The position numbers and the translations under genes are program-made. Below, in pieces: positions 31,039 through 42,139 of a stretch of 64,000 nucleotides of DNA (within the stretch, counting starts at the first letter, position 1; each line of letters starts with the position of its first letter). Source of the DNA: Vibrio bathopelagicus (lineage in GTDB: Bacteria; Pseudomonadota; Gammaproteobacteria; Enterobacterales; Vibrionaceae); NCBI RefSeq assembly GCF_014879975.1, contig NZ_CP062500.1, positions 620,001-684,000 on the forward strand, in the 5' to 3' direction. A model generated the notes under the pieces. The model did not search any database. It was not told the origin of the DNA and saw only the letters and a list, made by a program, of their open reading frames with translations.

Positions 31039-32337
31039 ATGGTTGAAAAGTTAACCTGGAAAAAGCTGGCTTGGGAGCTGGCTTTTTTTTACGCACCATG
31101 GGTTTTAGTCGGATGGATATTCGGTTACCTACCTTGGTTACTGCTGGCTGCTACGGTATTGCAGCTCGGCTGGCATCTACACAATCAAATGCGTTTGTCC
31201 GCATGGTTGTGGGATGAGAAGCGTCTAACACCACCTTCAGGCTCAGGAAATTGGGAATCTCTGTTTAACGGTATTTATCGTATGCAGCAGAGACAGCGTC
31301 GCAAGCGCAAAGAGTTGACCAACCTTATCCGCCGTTTCAGAAACGGTGCTGAATCCCTTCCCGATGCCGTTGTGGTGTTTCGCGGTGAAGGCAATATTGT
31401 TTGGTGTAACAAGCTTGCTCAGTATTTACTGGGTTTTCGTTGGCCAGACGATTCAGGTCAACCGATCTCGAATTTGATCCGAACGCCGGACTTTATCAAA
31501 TATCTCAATAAGCAAGACTTCTCTGAGCCGTTAGAAATGCCATCGCCACTCAATGTGGAACGTATGCTTGAGCTGCGTATCGTGCCTTATACCGAAGGTG
31601 AGCATTTGATGGTAGTACGTGATGTTACTCAGCTTAAACAGCTGGAAGGCATGCGTCGGAATTTCTTTGCTAACGTTTCTCATGAGCTACGTACCCCTAT
31701 GACCGTACTTCAAGGTTACCTTGAAATGACGGAAGACCCAGACATGATTGTTGGCCCAATGTGGACTAAAGCTCACGGTGTGATGACTGAGCAATTGAAT
31801 CGCATGAACAGTTTGGTTAATCAGCTGCTAACGCTTTCAAAGATTGAAGCGGCGCCAATGCATGAATTGGATGAGGTGGTTAACGTTCCGGCGATGTTAG
31901 AAGTTCTTGAAAAGGAAGCGGCTAGTCTAAGTGGGGATCGTGAGCATAAGCTGGAATTTGATATTGATAAGAGCCTGCGTGTATTAGCTGATGAAGATCA
32001 GATGAGAAGTGCTATATCGAATTTGGTTTATAACGCGGTGAAGTACACTCCACCTGGTGCAACCGTCAAGGTTCGTTGGTATCAAACCAGTCAAGGTGCG
32101 TGTTTGGATGTGTCAGACACCGGTGATGGCATAGAACCTCAGCACTTACATCGACTCACAGAACGTTTCTATCGAGTTGATAAGGCGCGCTCTCGTGATA
32201 CGGGTGGCAGTGGTCTAGGATTAGCTATCGTTAAACACGCACTGAGTCATCATGACTCACACTTAGAAATTCAAAGTGAAGTCGGTGTTGGTAGCCGTTT
32301 CCATTTCACACTTCCAAGCCGATTGACCGTGCAATGA
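31039..32337 (+). CDS. phoR: Phosphate sensor histidine kinase PhoR
   Basis: Membrane kinase that phosphorylates PhoB when the Pst system signals low phosphate. Two close N-terminal membrane segments (about residues 10-48), a PAS domain (about 100-200), dimerisation domain with H215 in [10 protein letters not shown], and a catalytic ATPase with [17 protein letters not shown] and [13 protein letters not shown]. 432 residues, usual length. Its stop overlaps the next start by 4 bases (ATGA). Confidence 0.96.
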   Translation: MVEKLTWKKLAWELAFFYAPWVLVGWIFGYLPWLLLAATVLQLGWHLHNQMRLSAWLWDEKRLTPPSGSGNWESLFNGIYRMQQRQRRKRKELTNLIRRFRNGAESLPDAVVVFRGEGNIVWCNKLAQYLLGFRWPDDSGQPISNLIRTPDFIKYLNKQDFSEPLEMPSPLNVERMLELRIVPYTEGEHLMVVRDVTQLKQLEGMRRNFFANVSHELRTPMTVLQGYLEMTEDPDMIVGPMWTKAHGVMTEQLNRMNSLVNQLLTLSKIEAAPMHELDEVVNVPAMLEVLEKEAASLSGDREHKLEFDIDKSLRVLADEDQMRSAISNLVYNAVKYTPPGATVKVRWYQTSQGACLDVSDTGDGIEPQHLHRLTERFYRVDKARSRDTGGSGLGLAIVKHALSHHDSHLEIQSEVGVGSRFHFTLPSRLTVQ

Positions 32338-33311
32338 AAGCGCTGATACGCATAATGCGTCTTCCTATTGTTTCTGCCCTCGCGTTGGCTATAACTCACT
32401 ACGCTTATGCAGAGCAGGGCGTTGAGTCGCTTCCTGATTACTCTAAAGTTCCGGGTATTTCTGGCAGCTTGTTGTCTGTCGGTTCCGATACCTTAGCGGG
32501 AATGACGACGTTATGGGTTGAAGAGTTTAAGTCTTATTACCCGAACGTGAATGCTCAAGTTCAGGCGTCTGGTTCTTCTACTGCACCTCCTGCATTAACG
32601 GAAGGTACTGCGCACCTCGGGCCGATGAGTCGTCCAATGCGCTTACGCGAAATTGAAGCATTCGAAAGAGAGCATGGCTATAAACCTACTGCTCTTCGAG
32701 TTGCAATCGATGCCATAGGCTTGTTTGTACACCGTGATAACCCAGTTGAAGGACTTAACTTTCGACAGATCGATGGTATTTTTTCCCAAACATTACGCTG
32801 TGGTGCAACGAAACCACTCAATAGTTGGCAAGATCTAGGTATTGAACAGCCTTGGGCTAAACATCGATTCCAACTGTTTGGACGAAATTCGGTTTCAGGG
32901 ACATACGGTTATTTCAAACAAAATGCCTTGTGCGGCGGTGATTTTAAGAATCGAGTGAATGAGCAGCCAGGTTCGGCGTCAGTGGTTCAATCCGTGGCAT
33001 CTTCCATTAGTGGTATTGGCTATTCTGGAATTGGATATCGGGTTGCAGGTGTGAAATTGATACCGATCGCTGAACAAGGTTCCGATTATGTCGAGCCTAC
33101 TAGAGCTAACATCTTGAGTGGGGATTACCCACTATCTCGTTTTCTGTATGTGTATGTAAACAAGCATCCAGATAAGCCACTTTCACCGGTTGAGAGAGAG
33201 TTCTTTCGCTTTGTATTCTCAAAGCAAGGGCAAGAGTTGGTGGAAAAAGACGGTTACTTGGCAATACCATCTGAGTTCGCAGAGCAAGAGTTAGCGAAGA
33301 TAGGGCTATGA
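32334..33311 (+). CDS. pstS: PstS-family phosphate-binding periplasmic protein
   Basis: Exported solute-binding protein, signal peptide about residues 1-26 (ends ITHYAYA). The PstS phosphate loop types are visible: SVGSDT near the mature start, ASGSSTAP and [12 protein letters not shown]. 325 residues. Translationally coupled to phoR by a 4-base overlap. In this window the permease genes are 4 kb away and have no binding-protein gene of their own, so this may be their partner or a sensor; both are inference. Confidence 0.88.
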   Translation: MKALIRIMRLPIVSALALAITHYAYAEQGVESLPDYSKVPGISGSLLSVGSDTLAGMTTLWVEEFKSYYPNVNAQVQASGSSTAPPALTEGTAHLGPMSRPMRLREIEAFEREHGYKPTALRVAIDAIGLFVHRDNPVEGLNFRQIDGIFSQTLRCGATKPLNSWQDLGIEQPWAKHRFQLFGRNSVSGTYGYFKQNALCGGDFKNRVNEQPGSASVVQSVASSISGIGYSGIGYRVAGVKLIPIAEQGSDYVEPTRANILSGDYPLSRFLYVYVNKHPDKPLSPVEREFFRFVFSKQGQELVEKDGYLAIPSEFAEQELAKIGL

Positions 33312-33408
33312 CACGGTCGTTATAGAACGACAAACAAGTGCTCTATCAGCCATGATAATATAGCCCTAACAGCTTGCTAATGCAGGCTGTTTTTCATTTT
33401 GGTTACGA

Positions 33409-34920
33409 TTAATTTAACGCTAGTGTCCAACCCACACTTTTCCAGCGTTCTTGCTCTTGTACTAGTTCATAGCTAATTAGTTGATGCTCTGTTAGCCAGT
33501 CAACATTACTTCCGGTCAAAGACCAGCACTCTCCCGTTTCAATCCTTAAGCGTATCTCTGGGGTTGGGGATTGGCTTCGTTGTCGGTTGAGAATAATCGC
33601 CAGTCTCAGAACTCGAATGAGCAGCGTTACCTGTTCTTCGGTAAATAAATAGAGTTCTGGCAACTCGCGAAGCTTAATGGCTTTTCTTTGATTGCGAGCT
33701 AAAAGCGATAACAAGCGTTGTTGTTCAGCATTAAAACCGGGCATCGTCGTATGTTTAAGCAAGTAAGCTGAATGGCGATGATAACCTTGGAATGAGATAC
33801 TTTGCCCGACCTCATGAAGCAGCGCTGACCAACCAAGAAGATCAAATAACTCGCGATGAACAGGTATGTTGATTTGAGGTTGAGCTTGTTTCAACAAGGT
33901 GATGGCTAGCTTTTTGACTCTTTCTCCATGAGTTAAATCTACGTGATAGCGCGAGATAAGCGTTTCGGCTGTTCGAGTGCGGATATCAATATCTTTAAAC
34001 CTTTCTTCCATATCATAAAGAACCCCTTCTCTTAATGCGCCATCAGAAAAATGAAGCTCCTTGATATCGAGAGTACCCATTACGGCAGATAGAATTGAGA
34101 CTCCAGCGGCGAATACGGCCTTTCTCTCGTCACTCAAACCTGAAAGATTGATGTTATCTGAGGTGTCAAATTCACATAATCGACTTTTCAGGTAGCTAAG
34201 CCGCTGTGGAGTTATATAGCCGTCAGTAAACCCTAATCCGATTAAGACCTCTTGTATTGATTTCGCTGTGCCGGAAGAGCCGAAAGCGATCTCCCAAGTG
34301 ATATTGCGATATTCATTTAATACAGGCTCAATTAAACGATTCGCTGTGGTGCAAGCAATGGCGAATTTTTCAGGCGTTAATTTTTTGTCTGCGAAGAAGC
34401 GTTGGGTAAAATTGACACAACCCATAGGTAAGCTATGCATAGTTATTGGTGTAAAACCTTGCCCAGCGATGACCTCTGTACTGCCGCCACCAATGTCGAT
34501 AACGAGTTTACTGTTAGAGGTGGCTTGAGTATGTTCGACACCGTTGTAGATGAGTCTAGCTTCTTCCTTACCTGCGATTATCTCTACCGGAAAGGGGAAA
34601 ACCTTTTTTGCTCGCTCCAGAAAAACTCTGGAATTTTTTGCCTTCCTGAGTGTATGGGTCGCAACGACTCTCACATCATCGAGTTCAAAATCGGTCAGTC
34701 GTTCAGCAAAGAGTTCAAGGCAGTCTAACCCCCGTTGAATGGCACTTTCTGATAGGTGTAGGTTAGCGTCGAGCCCGTCACCCAGCCGGACTTTTTGTTT
34801 GTGCCGACTCACTAATTGCAAGTGCTGCTCAAAGACCTGAGCGACAACCATATGGAAGCTGTTCGAGCCCAAATCAATGGCGGCAATACGTCTTGAACGT
34901 TTATGATCGATTAGCTGCAT
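33409..34920 (-). CDS. ppx: Exopolyphosphatase / guanosine pentaphosphatase
   Basis: Removes terminal phosphate from polyphosphate and can convert pppGpp to ppGpp. Actin-like fold with phosphate loops AIDLGSNSFHMVV near the N-terminus and LVIDIGGGSTEVI; the C-terminal part has HD-like helices (LLHEVGQSISFQGYHRH). 503 residues. Its start overlaps the end of ppk by 10 bases, so the pair is a coupled operon with opposite activities. Confidence 0.95.
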   Translation of the reverse strand: MQLIDHKRSRRIAAIDLGSNSFHMVVAQVFEQHLQLVSRHKQKVRLGDGLDANLHLSESAIQRGLDCLELFAERLTDFELDDVRVVATHTLRKAKNSRVFLERAKKVFPFPVEIIAGKEEARLIYNGVEHTQATSNSKLVIDIGGGSTEVIAGQGFTPITMHSLPMGCVNFTQRFFADKKLTPEKFAIACTTANRLIEPVLNEYRNITWEIAFGSSGTAKSIQEVLIGLGFTDGYITPQRLSYLKSRLCEFDTSDNINLSGLSDERKAVFAAGVSILSAVMGTLDIKELHFSDGALREGVLYDMEERFKDIDIRTRTAETLISRYHVDLTHGERVKKLAITLLKQAQPQINIPVHRELFDLLGWSALLHEVGQSISFQGYHRHSAYLLKHTTMPGFNAEQQRLLSLLARNQRKAIKLRELPELYLFTEEQVTLLIRVLRLAIILNRQRSQSPTPEIRLRIETGECWSLTGSNVDWLTEHQLISYELVQEQERWKSVGWTLALN

Positions 34921-37013
34921 GACTTTTTCTCTTTCTTATGTTTCTTACGTGCGTGCTTCTCTATACGTTTAATATAGTGGTATGTCGCCAGTTGTGACGT
35001 CGAGTAATCAAGCGGCTCTGAAGGTGGCGCTAAGTAAAGGTTGCTCATTGCTTGGTCAAGGCTTCTCGCTTTGTTGTAATCACCAAAGTGAAACTCTGTG
35101 ATGTCGATGATCGTTTGCTTAGCTTTGGGATCTAAGATCGGCGCTGCAACTTCGATCCGATGGTCAAAGTTTCGAGTCATCCAGTCGGCGGAAGATATGT
35201 ATACCTTAGGCTTTCCATCATTATGAAAGATCATCACTCTAGGGTGTTCAAGGAAACGATCGACCACACTAATTATCTCAATATTGTCGCTGATGTTTGG
35301 TATTCCTGGAACCAAGGAGCACATACCGCGAATGATCATTTTTATGGTGACGTTGGCTTGGCTAGCTTGATAGAGTTTTTCAATGATCTCACGGTCGACT
35401 AAGTTGTTGAGCTTGAGGGTTATGCTGGCAGGCTTGTTCTCAGTGGCATTCTGAATTTCATTATCAATCAACTGATACAGACGTTTTCTGGTGTTTTTGG
35501 GAGAAACAATCAGCTGTTTAAATTGAGACTTTTGATGTGGGCTTTCAATATATTTAAAGACCTGTTTAACCTCTTGTGTGACCTCTTCTCGTGCCGTCAG
35601 CAGAGAAAAATCTGTATAAACACGAGCGGTCACTTCATGAAAATTGCCAGTCCCAATATGAGCATAATGCTCGAGCGCTTTTCCATTTTTTCTTGTGATC
35701 AGTAGAAGCTTAGAATGCACCTTTAAACCTGGAATGCCATGGATGACTTTTACTCCGGACTTTTGAAGTGTTTTCGTCCATTGGATATTTGCCTGTTCAT
35801 CAAAACGAGCTTGAAGTTCAACAGCCACGGTCACCTTTTTTCCGTTGTGCGCGGCATCAATAATTGAGCTGAGTAGTTTAGAACCTTCAGCAACACGATA
35901 AACATTTATTTTGATGACCGTTACCTTAGGATCGAATGACGCCTGCCTGACGAGTTCAGTGATGTGTTCGAAGCTGTGGTAAGGGTAGTGCAGTAAGATA
36001 TCGCGAGCTTTAATCGCCTCAAAATAGTTGGGGTACCAGCCGAACTGAGCGCATTTGATTGGTGGTAGAGGGCGGTGGACTAATTCACGACGGCTGAGGC
36101 TTGGAAACTCAGAAAAGTGTTTGAAGTTATGGTAACGCCCCCCAGCAATGACACTGTCATAGTCGGATAGCTGGAGCTTTCTGCGTAAAAAATCCAGCAT
36201 TTCAAGAGGCATTTCTGATTCATAAATTAAGCGAATAGGAAGTGCAGTGAGCCGTTGCTCTAGTCCTAATGACATGGCCTCTAGTATGTCACTGTCATTG
36301 CCTTCTTGGAGCGCGTAGTCCGCATCGCGAGTCATTTTAATCGCATAGCAGCTCAGAGAGTCGTACTCAAAGAATCCTTTTAGCAGGTCATCTAAACAGA
36401 ACCGAACTATATTATCTAATAAGATCAGAGTCGTACGCTGTGACTCTGAGTTGTCAGGAAGTTTCACAAAACGAGGAAGGTTCTCTGATGGGATCTCGAG
36501 CAACACGTATTGAGAGCTATCTTGATGCTTTATGTCAATGGCGAGATAGCTTTGTTCATCTTTTAGAATGTTGAGCAATGGACTTTCGTCGTTCAACAAG
36601 AATGGCGTTAGGTGTGGCAGTACTTTCTTCTTGAAGTATTTTCTTACCCATTCACTTTGCTCTGTACTGATTTGCTGTTCATTGATGAGAAAAATTCGGT
36701 TACGTGCCAGCTCTAACAGTAAATCGTTATAAAGTTCATTAAAGCGAAGATCAAGCTCGCTTGCCTTACTTTGCATTCGCGCCAATAACGTTTTCGGTGA
36801 ATGAGGTGAGGGTTGTGGATCTTGAAGGATAATCTTTCGTTTAACGTCAGCAAAGCGAACTTTGTAAAACTCATCAAGATTATTGGAGTAAATACCTAAA
36901 AAGCGCACTCTTTCGATCAATGGAACAGACTTGTCAGCGGCTTCTTGTAGAACTCTTTCATTGAACGATAACCAGCTAAGTTCTTTTGTAACATAGTCTT
37001 TTTCCATCGTCAT
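34911..37013 (-). CDS. ppk: Polyphosphate kinase 1
   Basis: Polymerises the gamma-phosphate of ATP into polyphosphate. N-terminal family block KELSWLSFNERVLQEA, two phospholipase-D-like catalytic halves with histidines in KVHSKLLLITRKNG and RFLEHPRVMIFHNDG. 700 residues, usual PPK1 length. The ATG at 37013 with AGGAATAAGC upstream is preferred. It is divergent from pstC, across a Pho box that could serve both directions. Confidence 0.95.
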   Translation of the reverse strand: MTMEKDYVTKELSWLSFNERVLQEAADKSVPLIERVRFLGIYSNNLDEFYKVRFADVKRKIILQDPQPSPHSPKTLLARMQSKASELDLRFNELYNDLLLELARNRIFLINEQQISTEQSEWVRKYFKKKVLPHLTPFLLNDESPLLNILKDEQSYLAIDIKHQDSSQYVLLEIPSENLPRFVKLPDNSESQRTTLILLDNIVRFCLDDLLKGFFEYDSLSCYAIKMTRDADYALQEGNDSDILEAMSLGLEQRLTALPIRLIYESEMPLEMLDFLRRKLQLSDYDSVIAGGRYHNFKHFSEFPSLSRRELVHRPLPPIKCAQFGWYPNYFEAIKARDILLHYPYHSFEHITELVRQASFDPKVTVIKINVYRVAEGSKLLSSIIDAAHNGKKVTVAVELQARFDEQANIQWTKTLQKSGVKVIHGIPGLKVHSKLLLITRKNGKALEHYAHIGTGNFHEVTARVYTDFSLLTAREEVTQEVKQVFKYIESPHQKSQFKQLIVSPKNTRKRLYQLIDNEIQNATENKPASITLKLNNLVDREIIEKLYQASQANVTIKMIIRGMCSLVPGIPNISDNIEIISVVDRFLEHPRVMIFHNDGKPKVYISSADWMTRNFDHRIEVAAPILDPKAKQTIIDITEFHFGDYNKARSLDQAMSNLYLAPPSEPLDYSTSQLATYHYIKRIEKHARKKHKKEKKSCS

Positions 37014-37143
37014 GCTTATTCCTTGGGCGCTGGTTATAGAGTTTGTTACTTTAAGTGAGAACGAGGCTATTCACAAAAACAATGATCTTATTTTAAGAAA
37101 TATGACGAAGAAACTTGTTATTAGTTTCAGTTGTTTAAAGTAA

Positions 37144-37178
37144 CTTGTAATATAATTGTCATCTAACGTACATATTAT
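37144..37178 (+). promoter_or_regulatory. Pho box and promoter of pstC
   Basis: CTTGTAATATAATTGTCAT (37144-37162) has the two 11-base-spaced repeats GTAA and GTCA of a PhoB site, and TATTAT (37173-37178) follows 10 bases later as a -10 box. A further ATGTCAG at 37178-37184 lies on the same 11-base phase. Confidence 0.7.
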
Positions 37179-37208
37179 GTCAGTAGCTAAAAAAAGGTAG
37201 ATAAACAG

Positions 37209-39425
37209 ATGGCTTCAGCCCAATTTTCATTGAAAGAGCGCGACAAAAAAAGATGGTTGAAAGATCGTCTCGTCCGTTTTTCGGTGACATGTGGTGGTGT
37301 CAGTGTTTTAGCTTGTTTAGTTTTGATCTTTGTTTACCTTGCTATGGTCATTTTACCGGTATTTTCTGATACTGGACTTCAGACCGACCAAGTCGTTAAA
37401 ACCGTTGATGTTGAGCAGCCAATTGCTTTATCTGTTGATGAATATGGTCAACATGCATTTACTATCGAAAAGTCCGGTTTAGTGCAATTTTGGGATTTAG
37501 ACGCTCAAAATACGCAGTCTTACTTTGAACGCGATGTTTTCGATGACCCAATAGCCTTCTCTCGTAACACCCCATCTGAAAACTGGTTTGCTTTTGCTGA
37601 CAGCGCAAGCAACATGACCTTCTTTTATCCAGAGTATAGTGCGCCTGTGCTTCAAAAGGACAGCGTTGTACAACCTAAGATCACACAGATCGAATTACCT
37701 GAACCGTTTTTGAAAAGTGGCGAATCGAACGGAGCGATCATCGATCAGTTTGCATTTTCTAAGAATGAGCGTGGAATTACCGTTGTTGCGCAGTTAAGTG
37801 ATCAACGAGTTATCGTTAAGTGGTACCAAAGCGATCTGGCTGGTGACTATGTATTTAAGAAGAGCCAGTGGTTATCGAACAAGCTAGGTTTACAGCAGCA
37901 ACTTTTAGTCACTCCGGATGGAAGAACGATATATCTTAGATCTCAATCGGATCTAGCAGTGTTGAAGCTGTCTGACACTGGTTTCAATGTTCGCGAAGTG
38001 ATCGATCTTAGTTTGAATGATGCGAAACACTCCGTGAAAAGCATCGACTTGTTGTCGGGCGCCTACTCTTTATTGGTGACGCATGAAGATGGACAGGTTT
38101 CTCAATGGTTTGATGTGCTTAAAGATGAACAGCGTAGCCTGACACACATTCGAGACTTCCAGCTCGCTGAAGAAGTGCAATTTATCTTGCCAGATACCTA
38201 CCGTAAAGGGTTCTACAGCTTCTATAAAAATGGCACATTGCAAAGCCATTATACGACCAGTGAAAAGCTCTCTTTATTTGAGCGAGCATTTGATAAGTCA
38301 CCACAATTGGCGGCAATGTCTGCTAATGAACTGCATCTTGCGACTCTTATTGATGGCGAAATCAGCGTGGCTAAAGTCGACAATGAGTATCCTCAGATTT
38401 CATTCTCATCGTTGTGGCAAAAAGTGTGGTATGAAAGCTACCCTGAGCCTCAGTATGTTTGGCAATCCACGTCTGCTAATGACGATTTTGAAGAAAAATT
38501 CAGCCTAGTCCCTATTACTTTTGGCACCATTAAAGCGGCCTTGTTTGCGATGATGTTTGCAGTGCCTGTAGCGGTATTAGGTGCGATTTACACTGCTTAT
38601 TTCATGTCTCCTCGCATGCGTAGAGTGGTCAAGCCTTCAATCGAATTAATGGAAGCCTTACCAACAGTGATCATCGGCTTTCTGGCTGGCCTTTGGTTCG
38701 CCCCTATTGTAGAGACGCACCTAACCGCTGTTTTCTCTTTGATGGTGATGTTGCCCTTGAGTACTTTATTGACTGGATTGGCTTGGTTCTGTTTACCTAA
38801 AGTCATCACGAGCCGCTTTGCTAATGGTTGGCATGCCTTGATACTGATTCCGGTATTAATCATTACCGTGATTACGGTATTCGCAGGTGGAAACAGCATT
38901 GAAGCCTTATTGTTTGATGGTGATATACGTACTTTCCTTGCTAGCTATGGCATCGATTTTGACCAACGTAATGCGCTGGTGGTTGGATTTGCGATGGGCT
39001 TTGCGGTTATCCCTACCATCTTTACGATTGCAGAAGATGCGATTTTCTCTGTACCAAAACACCTGTCGGACGGTTCATTAGCTCTAGGTGCAACAGCGTG
39101 GCAGACTCTGATTTACGTTGTGTTGCTCACCGCAAGTCCGGGTATATTTTCAGCCGTCATGATGGGACTTGGACGAGCTGTGGGTGAAACCATGATTGTG
39201 TTGATGGCAACCGGTAACACCCCAATTTTGGATTGGAATATCCTTGAAGGGATGAGGACACTTTCTGCTACGATTGCCGTCGAATTACCAGAGTCAGAAG
39301 TTGGCGGTTCTCATTTCCGATTACTGTTCTTAGCGGCACTGTTGCTGTTTATTTTCACGTTCGCAGTAAACTCTGTCGCAGAGTGGGTAAGACAAAGGTT
39401 AAGAGATAAATATCGTGCTTTGTAG
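37209..39425 (+). CDS. pstC: Phosphate ABC transporter permease PstC, enlarged form
   Basis: Inner-membrane permease for phosphate import. A first membrane segment (about residues 24-50) is followed by a periplasmic region of about 380 residues that looks like WD/beta-propeller strands (repeated F/W-D patterns such as GLVQFWDLD), and then the permease domain from about residue 434 (EAA-like loop LALGATAWQTLIYVV and GLGRAVGETM). E. coli PstC is only about 320 residues, so the periplasmic domain is an addition. The same large form is, from memory, found in other vibrios. Confidence 0.9.
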   Translation: MASAQFSLKERDKKRWLKDRLVRFSVTCGGVSVLACLVLIFVYLAMVILPVFSDTGLQTDQVVKTVDVEQPIALSVDEYGQHAFTIEKSGLVQFWDLDAQNTQSYFERDVFDDPIAFSRNTPSENWFAFADSASNMTFFYPEYSAPVLQKDSVVQPKITQIELPEPFLKSGESNGAIIDQFAFSKNERGITVVAQLSDQRVIVKWYQSDLAGDYVFKKSQWLSNKLGLQQQLLVTPDGRTIYLRSQSDLAVLKLSDTGFNVREVIDLSLNDAKHSVKSIDLLSGAYSLLVTHEDGQVSQWFDVLKDEQRSLTHIRDFQLAEEVQFILPDTYRKGFYSFYKNGTLQSHYTTSEKLSLFERAFDKSPQLAAMSANELHLATLIDGEISVAKVDNEYPQISFSSLWQKVWYESYPEPQYVWQSTSANDDFEEKFSLVPITFGTIKAALFAMMFAVPVAVLGAIYTAYFMSPRMRRVVKPSIELMEALPTVIIGFLAGLWFAPIVETHLTAVFSLMVMLPLSTLLTGLAWFCLPKVITSRFANGWHALILIPVLIITVITVFAGGNSIEALLFDGDIRTFLASYGIDFDQRNALVVGFAMGFAVIPTIFTIAEDAIFSVPKHLSDGSLALGATAWQTLIYVVLLTASPGIFSAVMMGLGRAVGETMIVLMATGNTPILDWNILEGMRTLSATIAVELPESEVGGSHFRLLFLAALLLFIFTFAVNSVAEWVRQRLRDKYRAL

Positions 39426-39532
39426 TGTTGAAGTTATGCCTCATTGTCTTGCTAATATGGCTGAATCATCGGTTTGTGTCTGTCATGAAAACGCGTGTTG
39501 CCTAGCTGATACAGTTAAAGGGCAGGTGAATC

Positions 39533-41245
39533 ATGTTTAACAAGCTCAAATCATTATTATCTTGGGTTAAATCGGGTTCCCCTTGGATCTGGTTAACTGG
39601 CGGTGCGGTGAGTATTAGTATGCTCTCAGTACTTGGCCTAATGCTGCTGATCGGTTGGAAAGGTTTAACCTATTTTTGGCCTGCACCTCTTTATCAATGG
39701 CAAGTTGACTCTAAAGACCTATCATTAGTTGTCGATCTTGATGAAACGGTCTCACAGCAAGATGTGCTGATTGGTCAACTTTACGAAAGAAAGTACATCC
39801 CGATAGAGCAAGTGCCACAAGCTCATGACTTACTGTCGCCTCAAAATATTGCCACGGGGTTAATTCAACGCTTAAGTATCAAAGTAGCTAATAGAGAGCT
39901 TTACCCAGCCGACTTTGTTTCAATACTTGATGTGAACCTGCGTGAACCTACCACTCCGTCAGAATGGGCTGTGATCGAGCGCAGTCGTGGTGGCTATTTC
40001 TTTGGTAAACCGGTTGGCTTTAAAACAGCTTCAGGGACATATCAAACCAACATTGACCAAAAACTCCAAGAAGGCTTAGCGTTTGCCGATACCTTACGTG
40101 AAGAAACGTCACGAGTGGTGGATCAGGAAATTCGCAATATCAGCTGGCAGTTAGAAAACCTACGTTTAGAAAAGCGTAAACTCGAGCTCAATGAATCGGT
40201 CAGTGATGAATATCTTAAAACCTATACTAAGACTAAGCTTGAGTTAAACAGCCAGCTTGGTGATGCTGAGATTAAACTCGAGCACCTTCGAACGCAGTTA
40301 AATGTGGAAAGCTTGTTGGTTGAAGATATGACTGGTGAGCAGGTCGAGATATCGCTCAGTCATATTCTTGATTACTGGTATCCCAATAACATGTCATACC
40401 CTGAAAAGGTTGTGCATTGGGGTAAACAGGTTTGGAAGTTCTTATCTGAAAATCCTCGAGATTCTAACTCGGAAGGTGGTGTTTTTCCTGCGATTTTCGG
40501 TACGGTATTACTCGTAATATTGATGTCGATTGTGGTGATGCCTCTTGGAGTTGTCGCCGCTATCTATTTACATGAGTATGCCCAAAATAATGCACTGACA
40601 CGCTTGATTCGAATTGCAGTGATTAACTTGGCGGGTGTTCCGTCGATTGTGTATGGCGTATTCGGCCTAGGTTTCTTCGTGTATACCATCGGTGGTTCGA
40701 TCGATTCTTTGTTCTATGCAGAGCGACTGCCAGCACCGACATTTGGTACTCCAGGTCTGTTATGGTCCGCACTGACCTTGGCCGTGTTAACTCTTCCCGT
40801 TGTTATTGTCACCACGGAAGAAGGCTTAACACGTATACCTAGCGCGGTGAGACATGGCTCTTTAGCGCTGGGAGCGACTCAATTTGAGACCTTGTGGCGC
40901 ATTGTTTTACCTATGGCAAGCCCTGCGATTATTACTGGCTTAATATTGGCGATAGCGAGGGCGGCAGGTGAAGTAGCGCCATTGATGCTGGTGGGTGTCG
41001 TTAAATTAGCATCAAGCCTACCGGTTGATAGCCAATTTCCATACATACATTTGGATAGAAAGTTCATGCATTTAGGCTTTCATATCTACGATGTTGGATT
41101 CCAAACATCGAACATAGAAGCTGCCCGCCCATTGGTGTACGCGACTTCATTTCTATTGGTTACCGTTATCGTCGGCTTGAATTTAACGGCAATCAATATC
41201 CGTAATAACTTACGTGAAAAATACCGAACCTTAGGACAAGATTAG
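39533..41245 (+). CDS. pstA: Phosphate ABC transporter permease PstA, enlarged form
   Basis: Second permease subunit. A first membrane segment (about residues 17-48), a periplasmic insert of about 260 residues ending in a strong coiled coil (about 187-260), then the permease domain from about residue 320 with LALGATQFETLWRIVLP and ARAAGEVAPLM. At 570 residues it is about twice E. coli PstA. The stop is immediately followed by the pstB start. Confidence 0.9.
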   Translation: MFNKLKSLLSWVKSGSPWIWLTGGAVSISMLSVLGLMLLIGWKGLTYFWPAPLYQWQVDSKDLSLVVDLDETVSQQDVLIGQLYERKYIPIEQVPQAHDLLSPQNIATGLIQRLSIKVANRELYPADFVSILDVNLREPTTPSEWAVIERSRGGYFFGKPVGFKTASGTYQTNIDQKLQEGLAFADTLREETSRVVDQEIRNISWQLENLRLEKRKLELNESVSDEYLKTYTKTKLELNSQLGDAEIKLEHLRTQLNVESLLVEDMTGEQVEISLSHILDYWYPNNMSYPEKVVHWGKQVWKFLSENPRDSNSEGGVFPAIFGTVLLVILMSIVVMPLGVVAAIYLHEYAQNNALTRLIRIAVINLAGVPSIVYGVFGLGFFVYTIGGSIDSLFYAERLPAPTFGTPGLLWSALTLAVLTLPVVIVTTEEGLTRIPSAVRHGSLALGATQFETLWRIVLPMASPAIITGLILAIARAAGEVAPLMLVGVVKLASSLPVDSQFPYIHLDRKFMHLGFHIYDVGFQTSNIEAARPLVYATSFLLVTVIVGLNLTAINIRNNLREKYRTLGQD

Positions 41246-42064
41246 ATGTTCTCGATTAATGAAACCTTGGGTTACCAAGCGCCACTTGATGTTCACAACC
41301 TGAAGGATGAGCAAATCGCTATCTCGATTGAAGGGCTGAATCTTTATTACAAAGATAGCCAAGCACTTGATGATATCTCGATGCAGATCCCCAAAGGGCA
41401 GGTAACGGCTTTTATCGGCCCATCGGGTTGCGGTAAGTCGACATTGTTACGCTGCATTAATCGAATGAACGATTTAGTTGAAGGCTGTAAGGTTTCTGGG
41501 AAAGTGAAGCTTCATGGTAAGAACGTGTATCACCCTAAGGTTGATGTTGCGACTTTACGACGTCGTGTCGGAATGGTATTCCAACGCCCGAATCCTTTTC
41601 CTAAATCTATCTATGAAAACGTAGTTTATGGATTGAGGTTGCAAGGCGTGAGCAATAGTCGAGATCTTGATGACGCCGTCGAGCGTTCTTTACGCGCAGC
41701 TGCGTTATGGGATGAGGTTAAAGACCGACTGCATGAAAATGCCTTTGGTTTATCGGGGGGGCAACAACAGCGCTTGGTGATTGCGCGTGCCGTTGCTATT
41801 GAGCCTGAAGTATTGTTGTTGGATGAGCCGACATCGGCACTCGATCCGATTTCGACATTGACGATTGAAGAGTTGATCAACGAACTGAAAACCCAATACA
41901 CCGTTGTTATTGTTACTCATAACATGCAGCAGGCTGCTCGCGTGAGTGACCATACCGCTTTTATCCATATGGGTAAGTTGATCGAGTACTCAGATACTGA
42001 TTCTATATTTACTTCGCCATTGAAAAATCAAACTGAAGACTACATTACAGGTAGGTATGGTTAA
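41246..42064 (+). CDS. pstB: Phosphate ABC transporter ATP-binding protein PstB
   Basis: ATPase that drives phosphate import through PstCA and takes part in signalling to PhoR. Walker [10 protein letters not shown], signature LSGGQQQR, Walker [13 protein letters not shown], and the H-loop in [10 protein letters not shown] are all present. 272 residues. It begins at the base after the pstA stop, so translation is coupled. Confidence 0.97.
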   Translation: MFSINETLGYQAPLDVHNLKDEQIAISIEGLNLYYKDSQALDDISMQIPKGQVTAFIGPSGCGKSTLLRCINRMNDLVEGCKVSGKVKLHGKNVYHPKVDVATLRRRVGMVFQRPNPFPKSIYENVVYGLRLQGVSNSRDLDDAVERSLRAAALWDEVKDRLHENAFGLSGGQQQRLVIARAVAIEPEVLLLDEPTSALDPISTLTIEELINELKTQYTVVIVTHNMQQAARVSDHTAFIHMGKLIEYSDTDSIFTSPLKNQTEDYITGRYG

Positions 42065-42139
42065 CGTTTAAGTTCGTGCCATCTAGAGCTAAGTCACTCT
42101 TAAATAAATGACTTTATTCATTTCTTTTAAGGAGCTGAC

